The notes beneath the pieces were generated by a model that made no database searches, had not been told where the DNA came from, and worked only from the letters and a program-made list of their open reading frames with translations. The translations under genes and the position numbers were made by a program. DNA of 64,000 nt from Rhizobium sp. Root1203 (GTDB lineage: Bacteria; Pseudomonadota; Alphaproteobacteria; Rhizobiales; Rhizobiaceae): the NCBI RefSeq assembly GCF_001424945.1, contig NZ_LMCW01000001.1, positions 466,025-530,024 on the forward strand. The letters are read 5' to 3'. Of the stretch, positions 37,857-47,232 are shown one piece after another (positions within the stretch are counted from its first letter, which is position 1; each line of letters starts with the position of its first letter).

Positions 37857-38265
37857 GGGAGTCCTGTCCTAGATGCTGACCGGAGTATCGCAGGTCAGGA
37901 ATGGATCGGACAGAAAAAGGCATTTCGAATGCGGGCGTGAAAGGAGCAAATATCTCTCCCCTCGCACTGCAATGCAGAAAAGCAGCCGCGCGAACGATCG
38001 AAATCGCTCGCGAGCCCTAATGTCTATTGAATTAGTAGAGTTACACGTTGCCTGTCAATCGGAAATCTGAATTGATAGCGCCGGGGTCAAATTTTAGCGT
38101 AGATTCATATTCATGGGCCGAGGGCAAAAAACAAGGCCAAAAACCTTATGTCTCAGGGGTTTCGCTTCTTCGTTCAAATTCCGTTCATGCAGGAAGTGCG
38201 ATAGAGATACGGTGATAATTTCGGCGGGCTGAGAATCAGCCCCCATGTGTGTGTCGACAGGCAAA
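37857..38265. promoter_or_regulatory. Divergent control region between cysH and the Rrf2 gene
   Basis: 409 bases without a gene between divergent cysH and the Rrf2 regulator. It has an AT-rich core, ctattgaattagtagag at 38024-38040, with the loose dyad CTA..TAG, a candidate operator for an Fe-S or sulfur-sensing Rrf2 protein. The role is inferred from position and the A+T dip only. Confidence 0.45.
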
Positions 38266-38712
38266 ATGATTACCCAGAAAGCCAAATACGCGCTGAGAGC
38301 GCTGACCGTTCTGGCCGAGGCCGCTGACGGCGAACCTGTGATGATCTCCGACATTGCGGCGCAGCAGAAGATACCGAAGAAATTCCTGGAGCAGATTTTG
38401 CTCGACCTGAAACACCAGGGTATCGTCTCCAGCCGGCGCGGCAAGCAGGGCGGCTATCTGCTGTTGAAACCAGCCGATATGATCACCTTCGGCGAGGTGC
38501 TGCGCATCATCGACGGTCCGATCGCTCCGCTGCCCTGCCTGTCGATCACCGCCTATCGCAAATGCGATGACTGCGACGGCGAACAGAACTGCGAAATCCG
38601 CCACGTCTTCGCAAAAGTCGCGGATGCGACGCGCAAGGTGCTTTTCTCCACGACCATTGCCGACGCCATTGCGCCCGCCAAGATTGCGCAGGTCACACGC
38701 ATGCTGGCCTAG
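38266..38712 (+). CDS. Rrf2-family transcriptional regulator
   Basis: A 148-residue winged-helix regulator: MITQKAKYALRALTVLAEA opens the HTH, then ISDIAAQQKIPKKFLEQIL and GIVSSRRGKQGGYLL. The C-terminal half has the cysteine pattern C-x8-C-x2-C-x5-C (PCLSITAYRKC, DDC, QNC), suited to an Fe-S cluster, as in IscR/RirA-type proteins. Divergent from cysHDN, it is a likely regulator of sulfate assimilation. The ATG at 38266 fits the family start; ATG 38245 is upstream in frame. Confidence 0.88.
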   Translation: MITQKAKYALRALTVLAEAADGEPVMISDIAAQQKIPKKFLEQILLDLKHQGIVSSRRGKQGGYLLLKPADMITFGEVLRIIDGPIAPLPCLSITAYRKCDDCDGEQNCEIRHVFAKVADATRKVLFSTTIADAIAPAKIAQVTRMLA

Positions 38713-38863
38713 CGGGCGGTCCCGGTCTCTTCGCGGCGCTTTGCGTGGGCGAGGCCGACAATTGCGCGGCCTGCTAGGCGAGCGCAGCGAGGCGTTCGGT
38801 CTCTGGGGTGACAACAAGATTGACGGTCTGGCCTATCAGGACAGGATCCGGGGCGAGTGGTGA
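38713..38863 (+). pseudogene. Remnant of an antitoxin gene upstream of vapC
   Basis: In the frame that ends TGA at 38861-38863, the last ~35 codons read like an antitoxin tail (LLGERSEAFGLW, then [13 protein letters not shown]) and overlap the toxin start by 4 bases (GTGA), the usual antitoxin-toxin coupling. The DNA-binding N-terminal half is missing: the same frame runs back into the Rrf2 gene, which is intact in another frame. I infer a 5'-truncated vapB-like gene. Confidence 0.45.
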
Positions 38864-39258
38864 GGCCGCTGTTCGATACCAACATCCTGATCGACTACCT
38901 CAACGCGATTCCCGCCGCGGCCGAAGAGCTTGACCGCTACGAAAGCGCTGCGATCAGTATCATCACCTGGATGGAGGTGTTGGCGGGTGCCGCACCTGAC
39001 GTCGTCGATGCGACACGCCGTTTCCTCGCCGGCTTCCAGATCGTTCCGTTGCAAGCTGCTATCGCGGAAAAGGCGGTTCAGATCAGGCGGGCGCACCGAA
39101 TAAGATTACCCGACGCGATCATCTGGGCGACCGCTGCGACAAATTCGATGCTTCTTGTGACGAGGAACACGAAGGAATTTCCCGCCAGTTCGCCAGATGT
39201 GCGTATTCCCTGCGTTCTCGCAACCGTTACCGATCGCTCACCGCCCAGCGCGGGTTGA
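38860..39258 (+). CDS. PIN-domain ribonuclease toxin (VapC-like)
   Basis: A 132-residue PIN domain: [14 protein letters not shown] gives the first acidic residue, WMEVLAGA the second, [12 protein letters not shown] the third, and [10 protein letters not shown] the fourth. The VapC active site is therefore complete. Such toxins cleave tRNA or rRNA. It starts with GTG overlapping the antitoxin-like remnant, and the tail overlaps betA by 32 bases on the opposite strand. With no full antitoxin adjacent, it may be silent or inactive. Confidence 0.82.
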   Translation: MRPLFDTNILIDYLNAIPAAAEELDRYESAAISIITWMEVLAGAAPDVVDATRRFLAGFQIVPLQAAIAEKAVQIRRAHRIRLPDAIIWATAATNSMLLVTRNTKEFPASSPDVRIPCVLATVTDRSPPSAG

Positions 39259-40876
39259 TCCACGGCTCCTGGTTGGAACGCGGCAGCGGCTGCTTGCCGA
39301 GGATGTGGTCGGCAGCCTTCTCGCCGGTCATGATCGATGGCCCGTTGAGGTTGCCGTAGGTGACGTGCGGGAAGATGGAGCTGTCGGCCACGCGCAATCC
39401 GTCGACGCCGATCACCCGGGTCTCGGGATCGACGACCGCCGTCGGATCGTCCTTGGCGCCCATCTTGCAGGTGCCGCAGGGGTGATAGGCGCTTTCCAGA
39501 TGCTCGCGCAGGAAGGCATCGATCTGGTCGTCCGTCTGCACGCCTTCGCCCGGCTGGATCTCCGGTCCGCGATAGTGATCGAATGCCTGCTGCCCGAAGA
39601 TCTCGCGGGTCAGCCGCACGCAGTGGCGGAACTTTTCCCAGTCCTCGGCATGGCTCATGTAGTTGAAGCGAATGACGGGATCGGCCTTCGGGTCCGGGGA
39701 CTGCAGCGTGACGTTGCCGCGCGACTTCGACAGGTTATAGCCGACATGCACCTGGAAGCCGTGGCTCTTGGCTGCCGCCTTGCCGTCGTAGCTGATCGCC
39801 ACCGGCAGGAAGTGGTACTGGATGTCGGGTTGCTTGACGCCGGGCGCCGAGCGCAGGAAGGCGCAGGCCTCGAACTGGTTGGACGTCCCGAGCCCCGACC
39901 GCGTCAGGAGCCACTGCGCGCCCGCCACGCCTTGCCAGAACCAGGGAAGCCAGGAATAAAGCGAGACAGGCTTGGTGCTTACCTGCTGGAAATAGAATTC
40001 CATGTGGTCCTGAAGGTTGGCGCCGACGCCCGGCCGGTCTGCCTTCACCTCGATGCCCATCTCCTTGAGGTGCCCGCCCGGGCCGATGCCCGACAGCATC
40101 AGCAGCTTCGGCGAATTGAACGAGGAGGCCGAAACGATCACCTCGCGGTTGGCCTTTACCACCTCCACCTTGCCGGCGCGCTCGATTTCGACGCCGGTCG
40201 CACGCCCGTTCTCGATCACCACCTTGCGGGCGAAGCCGTAGACCAGTTCGACATTGGCGCGCTTCAGCGCCGGCTTCAGGTAGGCGTTCGCGGCGGACCA
40301 GCGCCTGCCCTGGAAGATGGTCTGTTCCATCAGCCCGAAGCCTTCCTGCTTCGAGCCGTTATAGTCGTCCGTCGCCTCGAACCCGGCCTGCTTTCCGGCC
40401 TCGATGAAGGCGTGGAAGAGGGGGTTCGTCACGCCGCCGCGCTGCACGTGCAGCGGGCCGTCGGTGCCGCGCCAGCCCTCTTCGCCGCCATGGCTGTGCT
40501 CCATCCGCTTGAAATAGGGCAGCACGTCGGCATAGGCCCAGCCGTTGGCGCCGAGATCCTCCCAGCGATTGTAGTCTTCCGCATGGCCGCGCACGTACAC
40601 CATGCCGTTGATCGACGACGAGCCGCCGATCACCTTGCCGCGCGGCGCGGTGATGCGCCGGTTGTTGAGCGCAGGCTCGGGCTCCGAGAGGTAGCCCCAG
40701 TTATAGCGCTTCATGCTCATCGGCCAGGCAAGCGCTGCCGGCATCTGGATGAACGGCCCGAAATCGCTGCCGCCGGCCTCGATGACGATCACGCTGTTCC
40801 GGCCGTCTTCCGAGAGGCGGTATGCAAGTGCCGAGCCCGCCGAGCCGGAACCGATGATGACGAAATCTGCCTGCAT
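39227..40876 (-). CDS. betA: Choline dehydrogenase
   Basis: A 549-residue GMC flavoprotein that oxidises choline to betaine aldehyde (and on to glycine betaine). The FAD loop [15 protein letters not shown] is at the N-terminus, [14 protein letters not shown] is GMC signature 1, and the catalytic histidine is in [12 protein letters not shown]. The end, [19 protein letters not shown], is typical. Membrane-associated in osmoprotection and choline catabolism. The start at 40876 matches the family; an ATG at 40888 is also in frame. Third gene of betI-betB-betA. Confidence 0.96.
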   Translation of the reverse strand: MQADFVIIGSGSAGSALAYRLSEDGRNSVIVIEAGGSDFGPFIQMPAALAWPMSMKRYNWGYLSEPEPALNNRRITAPRGKVIGGSSSINGMVYVRGHAEDYNRWEDLGANGWAYADVLPYFKRMEHSHGGEEGWRGTDGPLHVQRGGVTNPLFHAFIEAGKQAGFEATDDYNGSKQEGFGLMEQTIFQGRRWSAANAYLKPALKRANVELVYGFARKVVIENGRATGVEIERAGKVEVVKANREVIVSASSFNSPKLLMLSGIGPGGHLKEMGIEVKADRPGVGANLQDHMEFYFQQVSTKPVSLYSWLPWFWQGVAGAQWLLTRSGLGTSNQFEACAFLRSAPGVKQPDIQYHFLPVAISYDGKAAAKSHGFQVHVGYNLSKSRGNVTLQSPDPKADPVIRFNYMSHAEDWEKFRHCVRLTREIFGQQAFDHYRGPEIQPGEGVQTDDQIDAFLREHLESAYHPCGTCKMGAKDDPTAVVDPETRVIGVDGLRVADSSIFPHVTYGNLNGPSIMTGEKAADHILGKQPLPRSNQEPWINPRWAVSDR

Positions 40877-40922
40877 GATGGATCCCATGGTTCTTGTTTT
40901 GGTACGGCTCGGCGCTCAACGT

Positions 40923-42386
40923 TCAATAAGGCGACTGCACCGGCCCCATGCCGACATAGACCGTCTTCAGCTCCGAATAGTGCTCCAGCGCGGCAAGCGA
41001 ATTCTCGCGGCCGAAGCCGGATTGCTTCGATCCGCCGAAGGGGATTTCGACCGGGCAGAGATTGTAGGTGTTGATCCAGAGCGTACCGGCTTCCAGCTGG
41101 TCGACGACGCGGTGGGCGCGGGTGATGTCGGAGGTGAAGACGCCTCCGGAAAGGCCGAATTCGGTAGCATTCGCCCGGCCGATCACGTCGGCCTCGTCGT
41201 CGAAATCGAGCACGCACATGACCGGGCCAAAGATCTCTTCGCGGGCGATCGTCATTCCGTCCGTCACGTCGGCAAAGACCGTCGGCTGCACATAGTAGCC
41301 TTCGCCGGAGACGTTGTTGGGAATGCCGCCGCCGGCGATCAGCGTCGCGCCTTCGGCCTTGCCCTTCTCGATATAGTCGAGGACCTTGCCGCGCTGCGCC
41401 CATGAGACCATCGGCCCGAGCTGCGTCGCCTCGTCCATCGGATCGCCGATGACGATTGCCTCGGTGCGTGCCTTCAGCCGCTTCAGGAATTCGCCCTTGA
41501 TCGTCCTCTGGACGAAGACGCGCGTACCGTTGGAGCAGACTTGCCCGGTCGAATAGAAATTCCCGAGCATGGCGCCGCCGATGGCGCTGTCGATGTCGGC
41601 ATCGTCGAAAACGATCAGCGGCGACTTGCCGCCGAGCTCCATGGTGACGTGTTTGAGGTTTCCGGCGGCCGCTGCCGCAACCTTGCGTCCGGTCGGCACC
41701 GAGCCGGTCAGCGAGACCTTCGCGACATCGGGGTGATTGACGAGCAGCGGGCCGGTGGTGCGGTCGCCCTGGATGACGTTGTAAAGGCCCTTCGGCAGGC
41801 CGGCCTCGTGGAGGATCTCGGCGATCTTCAGGGCCCCGAGCGGCGTGTTTTCCGAAGGCTTGAACACCATGGCATTGCCGGCGGCGAGGGCGGGCGCGCC
41901 CTTCCAGCAGGCGATCTGCTGAGGATAGTTCCACGCGCCGATGCCGACGCAGACGCCGAGCGGGACACGTTTGGTATAGGCGAAATCGCCGCCGAGCGGG
42001 ATGTAGGAGCCGTTGAGGCCGGCAGCGATGACGCCACCGAAGAACTCGAAGCTGTCGGCCCCCGAAGTCGGGTCGGCGACGATCGTTTCCTGGATCGGCT
42101 TGCCGGTGTCGAGCGTTTCCAGCTCGGAAAGCTCGCGGTTGCGCTCGCGCATGATGTCGGCGGCGCGCTTCAGGATGCGGCCACGCGCGGTCGGGCTCAT
42201 TGCCGCCCATTCCGGCTGCGCGCGCCTGGCGGCAGCGATCGCCTTTTCGACGATGGCAGGCGTTGCCGCATGCAGCCGGGCGATCACCTCTCCGGTGGCC
42301 GGATAGAGGCTTTCGATGACGCTGCCGCCGTCGTCTTCCACATATTCGCCGTCGATGAAGTGCGACGCCTTGGGTTGGGCTCTCAT
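40923..42386 (-). CDS. betB: Betaine-aldehyde dehydrogenase
   Basis: A 487-residue NAD(P)-dependent aldehyde dehydrogenase that converts betaine aldehyde to glycine betaine. The Rossmann part has [15 protein letters not shown], the catalytic glutamate is in MELGGKSPL, and the catalytic cysteine in [11 protein letters not shown]. It ends with the oligomerisation segment [14 protein letters not shown] 42386 is used because upstream codons lie in a palindromic repeat. 46 bases separate it from betA. Confidence 0.96.
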   Translation of the reverse strand: MRAQPKASHFIDGEYVEDDGGSVIESLYPATGEVIARLHAATPAIVEKAIAAARRAQPEWAAMSPTARGRILKRAADIMRERNRELSELETLDTGKPIQETIVADPTSGADSFEFFGGVIAAGLNGSYIPLGGDFAYTKRVPLGVCVGIGAWNYPQQIACWKGAPALAAGNAMVFKPSENTPLGALKIAEILHEAGLPKGLYNVIQGDRTTGPLLVNHPDVAKVSLTGSVPTGRKVAAAAAGNLKHVTMELGGKSPLIVFDDADIDSAIGGAMLGNFYSTGQVCSNGTRVFVQRTIKGEFLKRLKARTEAIVIGDPMDEATQLGPMVSWAQRGKVLDYIEKGKAEGATLIAGGGIPNNVSGEGYYVQPTVFADVTDGMTIAREEIFGPVMCVLDFDDEADVIGRANATEFGLSGGVFTSDITRAHRVVDQLEAGTLWINTYNLCPVEIPFGGSKQSGFGRENSLAALEHYSELKTVYVGMGPVQSPY

Positions 42387-42420
42387 GTCAGTTGTCCTTG
42401 GATGGATTGAGGTGGTCGTC

Positions 42421-42541
42421 CCTTCTCCCCTCGGGGAGAAGGTGGCCCGCAGGGCCGGATGAGGGGGCGGCAATCTCGGCCTCGCGGTCGCTCACCCCGT
42501 CTCATCGGTCCTTCGGACATCGTCTCCCCGAGGGGAGAAGG
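42421..42541. repeat. RIME-like palindromic intergenic element
   Basis: The ends are palindromes: ccttctcccctcggggagaa at 42421-42440 and tctccccgaggggaga at 42523-42538. The interior has ggcccgcagggccggatgag, the motif also seen in the ligase-region element. It lies between betB and betI and supplies the last ~17 codons of betI. Confidence 0.75.
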
Positions 42542-43124
42542 CAGAGGCGTTCGCAAGCAGCGCATTCACATAATCCTCCGTCAACGCGATCGAGGCTTCT
42601 ATGCCGATTTGCGCCGATTTCAGACTTTGCCGGATATAGAGACCGTCGATCATCGCAGCCGCGCCCTCCGCGATGCGTTCTGCGGCATCGGGCGGGCAAA
42701 GCGCCTTCAGGTTGGCAAGCAGGTTCGAGCGCAGCCGCCGGGCATAGATGACGAGGAAGCGGCGCGTTTCTTCGGAGCGCTGCGCCTCGGCATAGAAGGC
42801 GAGCCAGGCGGCGATGGTTTCGGTCGCGAACTGGTCGGCGTGAAAACTGGCGCGGATGATCGCGGAGAGCTTTTGGCGTGGCGTCGCGGCCATCCGCAGC
42901 GCCGTCACGGCGTCGTCGCGCAACTGGCGTAGAAGCGAGCGCACGGTCTCGATCAGCAGCTGTTCCTTGCTGCCGAAATAATGATGCGCGAGCGCGGGCG
43001 AGACACCGGCCTGCCGTGCGATCTCGGACATGGTGACGCTGAGCGAGCCGTGATCCCCGATCACCCGCAGGGCTGCATCGACGAGCGCCTTGCGGCGCAC
43101 AGGCTCCATTCCGACTTTCGGCAT
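42492..43124 (-). CDS. betI: Choline-responsive repressor BetI (TetR family)
   Basis: A 210-residue TetR regulator of the betaine operon. PKVGMEPVRRKALVDAALRV, TMSEIARQAGVSPALAHHYF and GSKEQLL are canonical BetI N-terminal sequence; the C-terminal domain binds choline. The end, SAFSPRGDDVRRTDETG, is not BetI-like: it is translated palindromic repeat DNA, so the native C-terminus has been replaced or extended. A palindromic operator lies 33 bases upstream. betC (choline sulfatase), present in some Sinorhizobium operons, is absent. Confidence 0.95.
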   Translation of the reverse strand: MPKVGMEPVRRKALVDAALRVIGDHGSLSVTMSEIARQAGVSPALAHHYFGSKEQLLIETVRSLLRQLRDDAVTALRMAATPRQKLSAIIRASFHADQFATETIAAWLAFYAEAQRSEETRRFLVIYARRLRSNLLANLKALCPPDAAERIAEGAAAMIDGLYIRQSLKSAQIGIEASIALTEDYVNALLANASAFSPRGDDVRRTDETG

Positions 43125-43156
43125 CGTACAGCTCCGGCAAAGACCGCATTCTAATG

Positions 43157-43176
43157 TTGATTGAGTAATCAATCAA
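43157..43176. promoter_or_regulatory. Palindromic operator, probably for BetI
   Basis: Perfect inverted repeat ttgattga/tcaatcaa around a 4-base centre (gtaa), upstream of betI and in the region shared with the divergent hdeD-like gene. Size and AT-rich character fit a TetR-family operator and autorepression by BetI. Confidence 0.65.
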
Positions 43177-43263
43177 TAAAAAATCTTTCAGCATTCCGAA
43201 GACTTATCTCTTTGCATCCGCCGTTGTTGCGGCATATTCTTCTTACCAACCGGGAGGTGCATC

Positions 43264-43812
43264 ATGGCTGATATTTCCAATGGCATGTCTTTTTCGTCCC
43301 TTCGGTCGAAATGGGTCTGGTTTGCAATCCTTGGCGCTTTGCTGATCGCCTGCGGCGTCATCGCAGCCGGCAACGTGATCATGGCGACGGTCGTTTCGGT
43401 CTACTATGTCGGCGTGCTGATGCTCGTCGGTGGCATCGTCTATCTCATCCACGCCTTCCAGGTGCGCGGGTGGGATCAGCTGCTGTTCTGGGCTCTGAGC
43501 GGCGTTCTCTACGTGCTCGCCGGGGTCTTTGCCTTCTTGAACCCCATTCTCGCCTCGGCGGCGCTCACCCTGTTTCTCTCGATCGCGCTGCTGATCGCCG
43601 GCGTTTTCCGCGTCTGGGTCGGCTGGCGCATGCGGCCGCTGAAGGGCTGGGGCTGGGTTGTCGCAAGCGGCGTCATCACGGCGCTGGCGGGCTTCGTCAT
43701 CGTCCTCGGCTGGCCCGTCAACAGTCTTTGGATCCTTGGTCTTTTCCTCGCCTGCGACCTTATGATCCAGGGCTGGTCGATGCTCGCCTTCGCCTTCGCG
43801 ATCCGTCGGTAG
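43264..43812 (+). CDS. HdeD-like membrane protein (DUF308)
   Basis: A 182-residue inner-membrane protein with about six hydrophobic segments arranged as repeated DUF308 units (AILGALLIACGVIAAGNV, GVLMLVGGIVYLIHAF, SGVLYVLAGVFAFLNP, ALLIAGVFRVWVGWRMRP). HdeD-family proteins are linked to acid or general stress, without a defined mechanism. The start follows gggagg with good spacing. It is divergent from betI across a 140-base region that holds the palindrome. Confidence 0.88.
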   Translation: MADISNGMSFSSLRSKWVWFAILGALLIACGVIAAGNVIMATVVSVYYVGVLMLVGGIVYLIHAFQVRGWDQLLFWALSGVLYVLAGVFAFLNPILASAALTLFLSIALLIAGVFRVWVGWRMRPLKGWGWVVASGVITALAGFVIVLGWPVNSLWILGLFLACDLMIQGWSMLAFAFAIRR

Positions 43813-44000
43813 TTGTGCCCGCAATCCACAGGCCGGTCATCACGGATTGTTTCTTTTTTGACAAGCTTGTGAGCAGGGGCTAAAATTCCTCGCATAAGGG
43901 CAGCCGCGGAAACGGCGGTAACCGGCGGCTTTTGCCTGAAATGCTCATCCGTCCCCCGACTGGGCAGATTTCTGTCCCGCGAGGTAAAGGGAGGAATGTC

Positions 44001-44234
44001 ATGCCCATGGTAACCGTTTCCATCTCCCCGTTGCAGGCGGCCGATATCCGCGCGGCGATCGACGATGGCAGCTATGTCTCAAGCAGCGAAGTCGTGCGCG
44101 AGGCCCTGCGCCTGTGGGACGCCGCCCGCAAGATCGACGGAACCGCCCGCGGTCGCGATTGCGACGCCGCCGACAGCAAATGCGTGGCCGAGATGTTCGC
44201 CGATCACGAGGCCGAACATCGGCGCTCTGCCTGA
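44001..44234 (+). CDS. ParD-like ribbon-helix-helix antitoxin, no toxin partner
   Basis: A 77-residue protein: MVTVSISPLQAADIRAAIDD is the ribbon and first helix, and YVSSSEVVREALRLWD the second helix of a ParD RHH domain. The C-terminal part is short (CVAEMFADHEAEHRRSA). The ATG follows ggagg. The next gene is a signalling protein 120 bases on, so no ParE/RelE toxin accompanies it. Either an orphan antitoxin or a regulator in its own right. Confidence 0.75.
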   Translation: MPMVTVSISPLQAADIRAAIDDGSYVSSSEVVREALRLWDAARKIDGTARGRDCDAADSKCVAEMFADHEAEHRRSA

Positions 44235-44352
44235 CCGAGGTCCATCGGCCGCCGATGCTGCTTTCATAAAACTTTCACATTGGGGAAAGTCTTCGTTGAC
44301 CCTTCTCCACCATCTTCCCTGCGCAAAACAATAAGTCACAGTGGAGATCGGC

Positions 44353-46158
44353 ATGTCTTTGGCAGCCACCGTCGAACCGGCGCTCGTCCGTCGCTACGCC
44401 AGCGATCAGATCGTAACGCTCGCCAAGCTCGTTATCGAAAACGCCTTTCAGCCCATTGTCGAGGCGGGGACGGGGGTTGCCTTCGGCTATGAATCGCTGA
44501 TGCGCGGCCAGGAGCGGCTCGGCTTCAATTCGCCGGTGGAAATTCTCGACGAGGCTCACAAGAACGACCAGCTGCTGCAGCTCGAGCAGATGGTGGCGAG
44601 CCGGGCGCTCGCAAAGTTCGCCGCGCTTCCGAATTTCGCCAATGCCACGCTGTTTCTCAATCTCGACGTCCGCCTCATCCCGCATGGAGAGCGGCTGGTG
44701 GAAAGCCTGCTGCAGCATCTGAAGCTTGCAAACATCCCGCCGTCCTCGATCTGCTTCGAGTTTTCCGAGCGCTTCGACAACACCAGCGTTCCCGAATTCG
44801 CTTCTCTGGTCTCGCTGCTGCGCAAGTGCGGTTTCAAGCTGGCGATCGACGATTTCGGCGTCGGCCATGGCGAGATGAAGCTGCTCTGCGATCATCCGGT
44901 GGATTACCTCAAGATCGACCGCTTCTTCATCGCCGATATCGACAGCAACCCGCGCAAGCGTCATCTCCTGAAGAACATCGTTCATATCGCCCACGTGCTC
45001 GGCACACGCGTGATCGCCGAGGGGATCGAGACGGAGGCGGAATTCATCGCCTGCCGCGAATACGGTGTCGACCTCGTCCAGGGATGGTTCATCTCGCGCC
45101 CGACCACCCATCTGAGCGAACTGCAGCCTTCCTTCCCGCACCTGCAGGATCTCGGCAAGACCAAGCGCAACACCCAGTCTCTCGACGAAATCCTGATCCG
45201 CAAACAGATCGAGCGTCTGCCGACCGTCTACGAGAACGATGCGATCGACAGCGTCTTCGAACTTTTCCGCCGCAACCCGCACCAGGCCTATTTTCCGGTG
45301 CTGAACGCCAACGGCGAGCCGCGCGGCATTCTCCATGAGCGTCATCTCAAGGAATACATCTACCAGCCGTTCGGCCGCGACCTGCTCAAGAACAAGGTGT
45401 ATGAGCGCACCATTTCGCATTTCGTCGAGATGGCGCCCATCGTCGGTCTCGATTCCGACGCCGAACAGCTGATGGCGATCTTTGCAAACATGGAAGGGAG
45501 CAACTGCCTGCTCCTGACCGAAAACATGCGGTATGCCGGCGTCGTGTCCGCGGCTTCCCTCATCAAGGTCATGAACGAGAAGAAGCTGAAGACGGCGCAG
45601 GACCAGAACCCGTTGACCGGGCTGCCGGGCAACCACGCGATCCGCGACTTCATGCGCGAATCGAGCCGTGACGACGACGAGACCCGCCACTTCTGCTATT
45701 GCGATTTCGACAACTTCAAGCCGTTCAACGATGCCTACGGCTTTCACCTCGGCGATCATGCCATCTCGCTGTTTGCAGCTTTGATGCGGCGCTATTTCTT
45801 TGCCGAGCGCCACTTCCTCGGTCACGTCGGCGGCGACGACTTTTTCATTGGCGTCCGCGGCTGGACGAAGGAGGAGCTGACCGAAATCCTCGACCGGCTG
45901 ATCAGCGATTTCCATGACGACGTGCTTGATTTCTATTCCACTGCCGACCGCGCGGCAGGCCGCATTCGCGGCCATGACCGCGCCGGCGTCGACGCCTTCT
46001 TTCCGCTGATGCGCTGCTCGATCGGCGTGCTTGAGCTGCCGGAGGGGCTCGTCATCGACGATATCAACCGCGTCAGTGCCGCCATCGCCCACATCAAGGC
46101 GAAAGCGAAGGAGAGCGACGAGGGCCTCGTCTTCCACCTACTGGGCGAGGCGAATTGA
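44353..46158 (+). CDS. EAL - CBS pair - GGDEF cyclic-di-GMP protein
   Basis: A 601-residue cytosolic signalling protein. Residues ~25-260 form an EAL phosphodiesterase domain with GYESLMRG, CFEFSER, IDDFGVGHGEMKLL, LKIDRFF and AEGIETEAEF, which retains the metal and catalytic acids. Residues ~285-415 are a CBS pair. Residues ~420-590 are a GGDEF domain whose signature reads GGDDF (Glu to Asp) after DQNPLTGLPGN. The order EAL-CBS-GGDEF is the YkuI-like type. Net activity, synthesis or breakdown, cannot be judged. The start follows ggag. Confidence 0.9.
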   Translation: MSLAATVEPALVRRYASDQIVTLAKLVIENAFQPIVEAGTGVAFGYESLMRGQERLGFNSPVEILDEAHKNDQLLQLEQMVASRALAKFAALPNFANATLFLNLDVRLIPHGERLVESLLQHLKLANIPPSSICFEFSERFDNTSVPEFASLVSLLRKCGFKLAIDDFGVGHGEMKLLCDHPVDYLKIDRFFIADIDSNPRKRHLLKNIVHIAHVLGTRVIAEGIETEAEFIACREYGVDLVQGWFISRPTTHLSELQPSFPHLQDLGKTKRNTQSLDEILIRKQIERLPTVYENDAIDSVFELFRRNPHQAYFPVLNANGEPRGILHERHLKEYIYQPFGRDLLKNKVYERTISHFVEMAPIVGLDSDAEQLMAIFANMEGSNCLLLTENMRYAGVVSAASLIKVMNEKKLKTAQDQNPLTGLPGNHAIRDFMRESSRDDDETRHFCYCDFDNFKPFNDAYGFHLGDHAISLFAALMRRYFFAERHFLGHVGGDDFFIGVRGWTKEELTEILDRLISDFHDDVLDFYSTADRAAGRIRGHDRAGVDAFFPLMRCSIGVLELPEGLVIDDINRVSAAIAHIKAKAKESDEGLVFHLLGEAN

Positions 46159-46236
46159 CGCCTCTGCCGTTTCCGCCCTTCTCAAGCCCGAACCGCTGAA
46201 CTATTTCAGTTGCTTTCGGAATGAGGAGACCGGGTC

Positions 46237-47232
46237 ATGCCACTGCCTGTCCAAATGCGTTTCGTCGATCTGCCGAGCTTCGGCGCACCCGAGGCGATGA
46301 CGATCGCGACAGGGCCTCTGCCCGTTCCCGGCGAGGGCCAGCTTCTCGTCCGCACCGAGGCTGTCGGCGTCAACCGTCCTGACGTCGCACAGCGCCAGGG
46401 CAGCTATCCGCCGCCCAGGGACGCAAGTCCTGTCCTCGGCCTGGAGCTTGCCGGCGAAGTCGTCGCAATCGGATCCGGTGTGAGCGGCTACGCCCTCGGC
46501 GACAAGGTCTGCGGGCTTGCGAACGGCGGCGCCTATGCCGAATATTGCGTACTGCCGGCCGGCCAGGCTCTGCCTTTTCCGAAGGGATACGATGCGGTGA
46601 GGGCTGCGGCGCTCCCGGAAAACTATTTCACTGTCTGGGCGAACATGTTCCAGATGGCCGGCCTGACCGAGGGAGAGACCGTCCTGATCCACGGCGGCTC
46701 CAGCGGCATCGGCACGACGGCCATCCAGCTCGCGAAAGCTTTCGGCGCGCAAGTCTACACGACGGCGGGTTCCGCCGAAAAATGCGATGCCTGCGTGAAG
46801 CTCGGCGCCAAGCGCGCGATCAACTACAAGACCGAGGATTTTGCCGAGGTGATCAAGGCCGAGACCGGCCACGGCGTCGATATCATTCTCGACATGATCG
46901 GCGCCGCCTATCTGGACAAGAACCTTGCCTCGCTCGCCAGGGACGGCTGCCTGTCGATCATCGCCTTCCTCGGTGGAGCGGTGGCCGACAAGGTCAATCT
47001 GGCGCCGATCATGGTCAAGCGGCTGACGGTCACCGGTTCGACGCTGCGTCCGCGCACGGCCGAGGAAAAGCGCGCCATTCGCGACGATCTTCTCTCCCAG
47101 GTCTGGCCGCTGCTCGACGAGGGCAAGGTTGCCCCCGTCATCCACAAGACCTTCGCCTTCGAGGACGTGGTCGCCGCCCATCGCCTGATGGAAACCAGCA
47201 GCCACATCGGCAAGATCATGCTGCGTCTCTGA
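46237..47232 (+). CDS. NAD(P)H:quinone oxidoreductase (zeta-crystallin/PIG3-like MDR)
   Basis: A 331-residue zinc-free medium-chain reductase. The N-terminal GroES-like part has [19 protein letters not shown]. The Rossmann loop is [21 protein letters not shown], followed by [10 protein letters not shown] and NYKTEDF. No zinc-ligand cysteines are seen. It reduces quinones or enones with NADPH. Its last 17 bases overlap the convergent MFS gene. Confidence 0.9.
   Translation: MPLPVQMRFVDLPSFGAPEAMTIATGPLPVPGEGQLLVRTEAVGVNRPDVAQRQGSYPPPRDASPVLGLELAGEVVAIGSGVSGYALGDKVCGLANGGAYAEYCVLPAGQALPFPKGYDAVRAAALPENYFTVWANMFQMAGLTEGETVLIHGGSSGIGTTAIQLAKAFGAQVYTTAGSAEKCDACVKLGAKRAINYKTEDFAEVIKAETGHGVDIILDMIGAAYLDKNLASLARDGCLSIIAFLGGAVADKVNLAPIMVKRLTVTGSTLRPRTAEEKRAIRDDLLSQVWPLLDEGKVAPVIHKTFAFEDVVAAHRLMETSSHIGKIMLRL

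Noticed and set aside
39197-41074. 625-codon plus-strand frame across betA
   Set aside because: Shadow of betA and the start of betB; typical His/Leu/Arg composition of antisense frames.
44275-46137. 620-codon minus-strand frame inside the EAL-GGDEF gene
   Set aside because: Shadow frame; the plus-strand protein has complete domain motifs.
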